Below, in pieces: positions 60,133 through 64,000 of a DNA stretch of 64,000 nt. Positions within the stretch are counted from its first letter, which is position 1; the number at the start of each line of letters is the position of its first letter. The DNA is taken from assembly GCA_965279095.1 (NCBI GenBank), contig CBDIHH010000005.1:1-64000 (forward strand), given 5' to 3'. The notes beneath the pieces are model-generated. The model did no database searches. It was not told the origin of the DNA and worked only from the letters and a program-made list of their open reading frames with translations. A program made the position numbers and the translations under genes. The stretch is from CBDIHH01 sp965279095. Its GTDB lineage: Bacteria > Pseudomonadota > Alphaproteobacteria > Caulobacterales > Caulobacteraceae.

Positions 60133-61247
60133 TATTGATCTTTCTTCCCGATCAGGCCCCGCCGGCGCTGCGCTTTCGCCGCCAGCAGGTTATCTCGGGG
60201 GAGGTAGCGAGCCAGAATCGCGGCGGCGGTTGCGGGTGAATGGCCGGTCACGCTGGCGATCTCGGGGATATCCGACCCTCGGCGAGCCATCTGCACCACG
60301 GCGCTATGTCGCAGAGCCCGCAGCACATGGCGGCCCTCGCCGCGAATGTCGGCGAACACATGCCCTAGCCGCTGCTCTGCCCACGGCTTGCCGGTCGCCG
60401 CATCGGTGAACAGGTAGGGGCTCGCCGGGTCTTGCGCCTCGCCCAGCAGCGAGCGGAGCGCCAGGCTGACCGGGATGGTGACCCACGCCCCGGTCTTGGA
60501 TTGCCAGAAGCGGAACGCCCCGCCCTTGTATTCGGCCCCGTGGCGGAAGAGGCGCGCGTCGGTGATGCGCTGACCTGTCTCCCAGAGCGTCAGGATCATG
60601 GCGGCGATGGACGGTTGGCCGGCGGCCACGGCCAAGGCCCGGTAGCGATCGACGTCGGCCTGTTCCCAGATGATGACCTTGGACTTCGGGGCGCCCATCT
60701 TGATCGTCGCCAGCGGGTTGGAGGTGCGCCATTCGAGCTGGATTGCCCTGTCCATCAGCATCGAGAGCACGATCTTCAGGTGCCGGCGGGTCGTCGGCCG
60801 GTCGTCATAAAAGGCCAGGAACTGCTCGATCGCCTCCAGCTTGATCGTGGCTACCGGCTTGTGCCCGATGCTGGCCGACCAGGCTTCGATCAGCCCAGCG
60901 TGATAGGTGTAGCCGGCCTGGGTCCGCGGCTTGGTGTCCTTGAACCGCTGAGTCGACTGCCAGGACCGTATGAGCGCCGGCATCGACTTGGGACCCGGTC
61001 CTAGTTCGCGGCCCATCCTGGCAGCCCTGAGGCTGTCCAGCAGCCGGCGTGCGTCGTGCTGGATCCTCCCGACCTCCTCGGCGTCGGTGAGGTCGCCTCT
61101 ACGCTCCCCTGTGGTTGGCAGCGGGATCGCCGGCGACCACCCTGAGGGCCGGAGCCTTGGCGGGACCTCGAACAGCACCCGGGCCGTTCCGTCCTTGCGA
61201 GGGCGCACGGTCACGTATCTTCCCAGCTCGAGCTGCACGGAAGGCAT
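60132..61247 (-). CDS. int: Phage-type tyrosine recombinase (integrase)
   Basis: About 371 residues from ATG 61247; an ATG at 61295 gives 387. N-terminal arm region (ELGRYVTVRPRKDGTARVLF), core-binding SAM-like domain (PKSMPALIRSWQSTQRFKDT) and catalytic domain with TGQRITDARLF (first arginine), the SKTGAWVTIP lysine strand, LRALRHSAVVQMARRGSDI (H-x2-R-type) and GHSPATAAAILARYLPRDN with the nucleophilic tyrosine. Its 5' end overlaps the preceding small gene by 149 bases. It integrates or excises the element at tRNA-Lys. Confidence 0.9.
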   Translation of the reverse strand: MPSVQLELGRYVTVRPRKDGTARVLFEVPPRLRPSGWSPAIPLPTTGERRGDLTDAEEVGRIQHDARRLLDSLRAARMGRELGPGPKSMPALIRSWQSTQRFKDTKPRTQAGYTYHAGLIEAWSASIGHKPVATIKLEAIEQFLAFYDDRPTTRRHLKIVLSMLMDRAIQLEWRTSNPLATIKMGAPKSKVIIWEQADVDRYRALAVAAGQPSIAAMILTLWETGQRITDARLFRHGAEYKGGAFRFWQSKTGAWVTIPVSLALRSLLGEAQDPASPYLFTDAATGKPWAEQRLGHVFADIRGEGRHVLRALRHSAVVQMARRGSDIPEIASVTGHSPATAAAILARYLPRDNLLAAKAQRRRGLIGKKDQ

Positions 61248-61479
61248 CGGGGTCAAAGGTCCAGTCGTCGCCCGCCGGGGCATCGGAAACTCCATCCGCG
61301 CTGAGGCCGAGCGCCTTTAGAACCGCGTCTCGGTCGAAAACTGTGGACCGGCCGCCCTGCACTGTGGACGGTTTCAGCCAAGCCGGGTCCGCGGCTCGCT
61401 TCCGGTTGAGGGTGTTGATCGAGAAGCGGCCGAGCGCGCACACCTCGGCGCTGGTCATGCGGAGGGGGAGGTCAGCCAT
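61099..61479 (-). CDS. Helix-turn-helix protein, possible excisionase/Cox regulator
   Basis: 126 residues. MADLPLRMTSAEVCALGRFS, then INTLNRKRAADPAWLKPSTV and GGRSTVFDRDAVLKAL fit a MerR/excisionase-like winged helix that binds att DNA or a phage operator. The second half (FDPDAFRAARAGKIRDRAPS...) is basic and less conserved and overlaps the start of the integrase in another frame. Start 61479 overlaps the 3' end of the gene before it by eight bases. Excisionase role by position. Confidence 0.6.
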   Translation of the reverse strand: MADLPLRMTSAEVCALGRFSINTLNRKRAADPAWLKPSTVQGGRSTVFDRDAVLKALGLSADGVSDAPAGDDWTFDPDAFRAARAGKIRDRAPSQGRNGPGAVRGPAKAPALRVVAGDPAANHRGA

Positions 61480-61672
61480 TGTGCCCACCCTTCCGACGCC
61501 GCTCGACCTCTTCGTCCACGGCGATGTTGTGCAGCAGAACGACGCGGAACTGCTCGTCGGCGATCTGGAGGCGGTCAATCTCGGCGCCCAGCGCCTTGTC
61601 GGACTTGCGCGCCTCGTTGCGCAGGGTCTCGCCGGACATCGCGCGCAGCCGCTCTGCCATCGGCTTACCCAT
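61472..61672 (-). CDS. Small phage-element protein of unknown function
   Basis: 66 residues: MGKPMAERLRAMSGETLRNE followed by a helical, charged segment (ARKSDKALGAEIDRLQIADE) and VERRRKGGHNG. Likely coiled-coil or helical hairpin. It overlaps the helix-turn-helix gene by eight bases, so it belongs to the same operon. No assigned family; a start four codons later is possible. Confidence 0.5.
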   Translation of the reverse strand: MGKPMAERLRAMSGETLRNEARKSDKALGAEIDRLQIADEQFRVVLLHNIAVDEEVERRRKGGHNG

Positions 61673-61702
61673 GCGCGGCTTCCTGGCGGGTGAGGATGGG
61701 GG

Positions 61703-62419
61703 TCATGCGGCCTCCCGTTGGGCTTGGAGGTGGGCCATCAGCTCGCGGCCCAGCCATTCGGTGTAGGCGGGCGGGATGGCTTGCGAGAGCCCGGCGATGG
61801 TCGCCCAATCCATCTCCATCGCAGCCCGGCCTTGGTCACTGGTGAAGTCGGGAACGCCTTTATCGAACTTGCGCCGGCTGTCCCGCGCACCTTCGCCATA
61901 GACGCCGATGGTCCTGGCCCGGCGCCGATTGCGAACGTGGCCGCCGTAGACGCCGATGGTGTCGCGCGATCCGTGCTGGCATTGTGGGACAAACAGCAGC
62001 GGCCATGACGCCTCGAACAGCCGGTGGCGGCGCAACTCCGCATCCTCCACGCCTAGGCCGAACATGGTCCCGCATAGTAGGATCGGGGCCTCCAATGGGG
62101 CTCCGACCACGTTCTCCATGATCCAGGGCCGCCCGCTGGCCTTCAGCATGGCGCGGGTGGGCTCGATTAGGTCGGCGTGGACCTTGGCGTTGTGCATGGT
62201 CTTCATCGCCGTGTGCGCCTGGCAGGGCGGGCTTGCGTGGATCGCGTCGAAGCTCGCCACCCACGCAGGGTCCAGCGCCAGCACATCGGCCTGGCGGAAG
62301 GCGAACGGATACCGCGGCTGGGGATTGATATCGACGCCGGTCACGTCGAACCCGGCCCGCGCGTAGCCGGCGCCGGCCCCGCCCTCGCAGCAGAACAGAT
62401 CCAAGACCCGGAGGCTCAT
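61703..62419 (-). CDS. Phage-type C5 cytosine DNA methyltransferase
   Basis: 238 residues, short for the family. SAM motif LRVLDLFCCEGGAGAGYARA, motif IV HASPPCQAHT with catalytic Cys66, motif VI MENVVGAPL (E102-N-V). The target-recognition part holds two copies of TIGVYG (DTIGVYGGHVRNRRR and RTIGVYGEGARDSRR). Motif X-like ending GLSQAIPPAYTEWLG is present. No cognate restriction endonuclease gene is next to it, so it may protect element DNA against host restriction. It overlaps the HNH gene by four bases (ATGA). Confidence 0.85.
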   Translation of the reverse strand: MSLRVLDLFCCEGGAGAGYARAGFDVTGVDINPQPRYPFAFRQADVLALDPAWVASFDAIHASPPCQAHTAMKTMHNAKVHADLIEPTRAMLKASGRPWIMENVVGAPLEAPILLCGTMFGLGVEDAELRRHRLFEASWPLLFVPQCQHGSRDTIGVYGGHVRNRRRARTIGVYGEGARDSRRKFDKGVPDFTSDQGRAAMEMDWATIAGLSQAIPPAYTEWLGRELMAHLQAQREAA

Positions 62420-63114
62420 GCTCCCCCCTTAGTAGTGGGGTTGGGTTTTTGTTCGGTCGTTTCGCGTTCGTGCAGATGCCTCCACGTGCGGCCTGCCAAT
62501 AGATCCGCGATGGTGACCTTGCCGACGCCGAAGCGGGCAGCCAGAGCCTTGAGGCTATGCGGGTGAACAGCGCCGTTCGCGGAGCGTCCCGAAGGGCGGG
62601 GAAGCGCCAGGATTGAGCGCGCCTGATCTTCAGTCAGCATGGCGCGCCCGTTGGCCTGTCCTGTCAACCGTGCGGGGCCGCGATGAACGTAGGCCGCTTG
62701 TGGTTGCCGAACGCGGGGCTCGCGCGGGGGCCTGGGCTCTTTCGTCGGGCGGGCCAGCCGTGCAGCGGTGCGGGCTGCCTTGGCCCCGCTGCCGGCCCTC
62801 GGCTGCACGATGGTCGCCATGTTCTCGGCGTGGGTGCAGTAACGCAGATTGTCCGGCGCGTTGTTGTCTCGGCAGCGGTCGATATGATCTAGGTCGTAGC
62901 CTTCAGGGCGAGGGCCAATAAAGGCCAGGGCGACGAGGGCATGATAGGACACAATCCGGCGCGGCTCGCGTTGCCAAACCGCCCAAAGATAGCCGTATCG
63001 ATCGGGCTTCGCTGTCAGTATGCGCCCTCTTTTGCCCATGACGCGGCCACGACTTGACGCCATGAAGCCGGGGTATCCGGGCACTTCACGCCAGATCTCA
63101 ACGGGCTCATCCAT
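62416..63114 (-). CDS. HNH endonuclease with NUMOD4-like N terminus
   Basis: 232 residues. EIWREVPGYPGFMASSRGRV is a NUMOD4 motif; YHALVALAFIGPRPEGYDLD, then HIDRCRDNNAPDNLRYCTHA is the HNH nuclease with the N-N region. The C-terminal half has a basic linker and a helix-turn-helix (HSLKALAARFGVGKVTIADL, LAGRTWRHL) for DNA binding. The second homing-type nuclease of the element. Its start shares a base with the gene on its 5' side (TGATG), and its stop overlaps the methyltransferase start by four bases. Confidence 0.85.
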   Translation of the reverse strand: MDEPVEIWREVPGYPGFMASSRGRVMGKRGRILTAKPDRYGYLWAVWQREPRRIVSYHALVALAFIGPRPEGYDLDHIDRCRDNNAPDNLRYCTHAENMATIVQPRAGSGAKAARTAARLARPTKEPRPPREPRVRQPQAAYVHRGPARLTGQANGRAMLTEDQARSILALPRPSGRSANGAVHPHSLKALAARFGVGKVTIADLLAGRTWRHLHERETTEQKPNPTTKGGA

Positions 63115-63773
63115 CAGGTTTTCTCCTGACCGATTATACCATCAACCCCTTGTGTCGTAAGGGATTTGTCGACCGAACCCCTATCTAAGGGAGAAGCCTG
63201 GAGCCTCGATAAGATGGCGTCTGCGATTGCTTCACTGAGCGCCACCTCGGCCAGGGGGGTGTCGGCGAAGGGCCACGGCCCTTCAATCCGCTGCCCGTCA
63301 CGGAATAGGCGCCAGCCGTCTGGAGCCTTGTGCAGGGAGTAAAGGCGAACGATCCGCGCCACATCCTCCCTCACCCCAGCGTCTAGGGCAGGGGAAGGGG
63401 GTCCGATATCCACCCAATCGCCGTCGCCCATGTCTTCCATGCGGGCAGGGGAAGGGTGGGCGACTTTGGGCAGGCCGCACCTTCCCACCTTCCAGCCCTC
63501 AAAGTCGCAGTCACCGCAGACATAACAGGCGGGGTAGAACTGGCAGTTAGAGGCGGCCCGCCCCTCCCCATCCCCAGGGGTTACGGGGGCGGGTGTGCGG
63601 GTGTTCCGGGCTTCAAGCAGGCCCAACAGGATCGGGCGGGCTTCATCGGCGCGTTGCTTCGGCGTCGAGTGGGGTAGGGGGCCGCCGCCCGTGATGGCGG
63701 CCACAAGTTCCCATGCCAAGTCGAACAGCTTGGCTTCGCGCTCCGACATCGCAGTTTCGCTCAACTCACCCAT
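63114..63773 (-). CDS. Hypothetical phage-element protein
   Basis: 219 residues. N-terminal helix (SEREAKLFDLAWELVAAITG), a middle with five cysteines (NCQFYPACYVCGDCDFEGWK, then VGRCGLP), which may bind zinc, and a C-terminal part with DGWRLFRDGQRIEGPWPFAD, TPLAEVALSEAIADAILSRL. No family recognised. It is packed between overlapping genes in the same operon, so expression with the methyltransferase and HNH gene is likely. Confidence 0.6.
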   Translation of the reverse strand: MGELSETAMSEREAKLFDLAWELVAAITGGGPLPHSTPKQRADEARPILLGLLEARNTRTPAPVTPGDGEGRAASNCQFYPACYVCGDCDFEGWKVGRCGLPKVAHPSPARMEDMGDGDWVDIGPPSPALDAGVREDVARIVRLYSLHKAPDGWRLFRDGQRIEGPWPFADTPLAEVALSEAIADAILSRLQASPLDRGSVDKSLTTQGVDGIIGQEKT

Positions 63774-63999
63774 GTTGGGGCTCCTTGGTGATAAGGGCGA
63801 TCACATCGCGAAGGCAGGCGCTATAGCCCGCCGCCCAGATGGCTGCCTCGTCAGTCGTGGCCTCTGGCGGGGCATCATCGGCGTCGATCAGATTGAGGCC
63901 GGATATAGTATCCACCACCCCCGCCACCCTGGCCCTTTCGGAAGCGAGGGAGGCCTCGGCGGCCTCGGCGCGGGCGCGTAGGGCGGCGCACCGTTCGGC
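63766..63999 (-). CDS. Hypothetical protein, 5' end beyond the right edge (partial)
   Basis: An open frame continues from the right edge to a TGA at 63766-63768, overlapping the start of the next gene by eight bases; 77 residues are visible. The beginning AERCAALRARAEAAEASLAS is a likely coiled coil, followed by VVDTISGLNLIDADDAPPEA and a C-terminal GYSACLRDVIALITKEPQHG. The overlap supports it as a real gene in the operon. No family recognised. Confidence 0.55.
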   Translation of the reverse strand, partial: AERCAALRARAEAAEASLASERARVAGVVDTISGLNLIDADDAPPEATTDEAAIWAAGYSACLRDVIALITKEPQHG

Positions 64000-64000
64000 C

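Overview
The window is high-GC DNA from an alphaproteobacterium, most likely Caulobacterales (Caulobacter, Phenylobacterium or Brevundimonas type). The pointers are the gene neighbourhoods, promoters of the TTGACG/GCTANAWC type, TonB-dependent receptors instead of specific porins, a TorF-family porin, and the high-GC codon bias. The genus is inferred from gene content, not proven.

Region A (1-18432) is an accessory catabolic island. It holds a TetR regulator, two paralogous COG2159 amidohydrolases, three exported type B carboxylesterases, a class C serine hydrolase, an exported glutathione S-transferase, a TonB-dependent receptor, a TPR/2-oxoglutarate oxygenase protein, an exported protein of unknown family, two exported proteins with the Cys-Cys-W / QWAY repeat, and an NTF2-like protein. 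A reasonable reading is uptake of an unknown ester or amide compound through the receptor, periplasmic ester cleavage, then cytoplasmic amidohydrolase/decarboxylase chemistry.

Region B (18457-26723) is core metabolism. A minus-strand operon encodes the branched-chain 2-oxoacid dehydrogenase complex (E1alpha, E1beta, E2, E3). It is preceded by a perfect 34-nt palindrome and a DUF983 gene. A GT9 glycosyltransferase, a TorF porin, queF and a small disordered protein follow.

Region C (26889-47394) is the translation/transcription block: tRNA-Trp, DUF347 membrane protein, secE, nusG, rplK, rplA, MFS transporter, rplJ, rplL, rpoB, rpoC, HExxH protein, rpsL, rpsG, fusA, tuf. The usual order is interrupted at several points, including a frameshifted GxxExxY gene flanked by inverted ACCACCAAG-type repeats between nusG and rplK. 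A gene-less 130-nt element with the same repeats lies just after tuf, where many relatives continue into the S10 operon.

Region D (47650-59295) has a hybrid histidine kinase and then a four-gene unit: periplasmic truncated globin, DUF3034 outer-membrane-type protein, and divergently a type-1-copper-like periplasmic protein and a membrane GGDEF-like/EAL protein. This looks like an uncharacterised redox/gas to c-di-GMP sensing unit. Two cyclophilins, an EEP-family hydrolase, queA-tgt and a lipoprotein follow.

Region E (59447-64000) is the left end of an integrative element or prophage at the 3' end of tRNA-Lys(TTT). It carries an HNH/AP2 endonuclease, a tyrosine integrase, a helix-turn-helix/excisionase-like gene, a small gene, a C5 cytosine methyltransferase, a second HNH endonuclease and two unknown genes. 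It runs off the right edge of the window.
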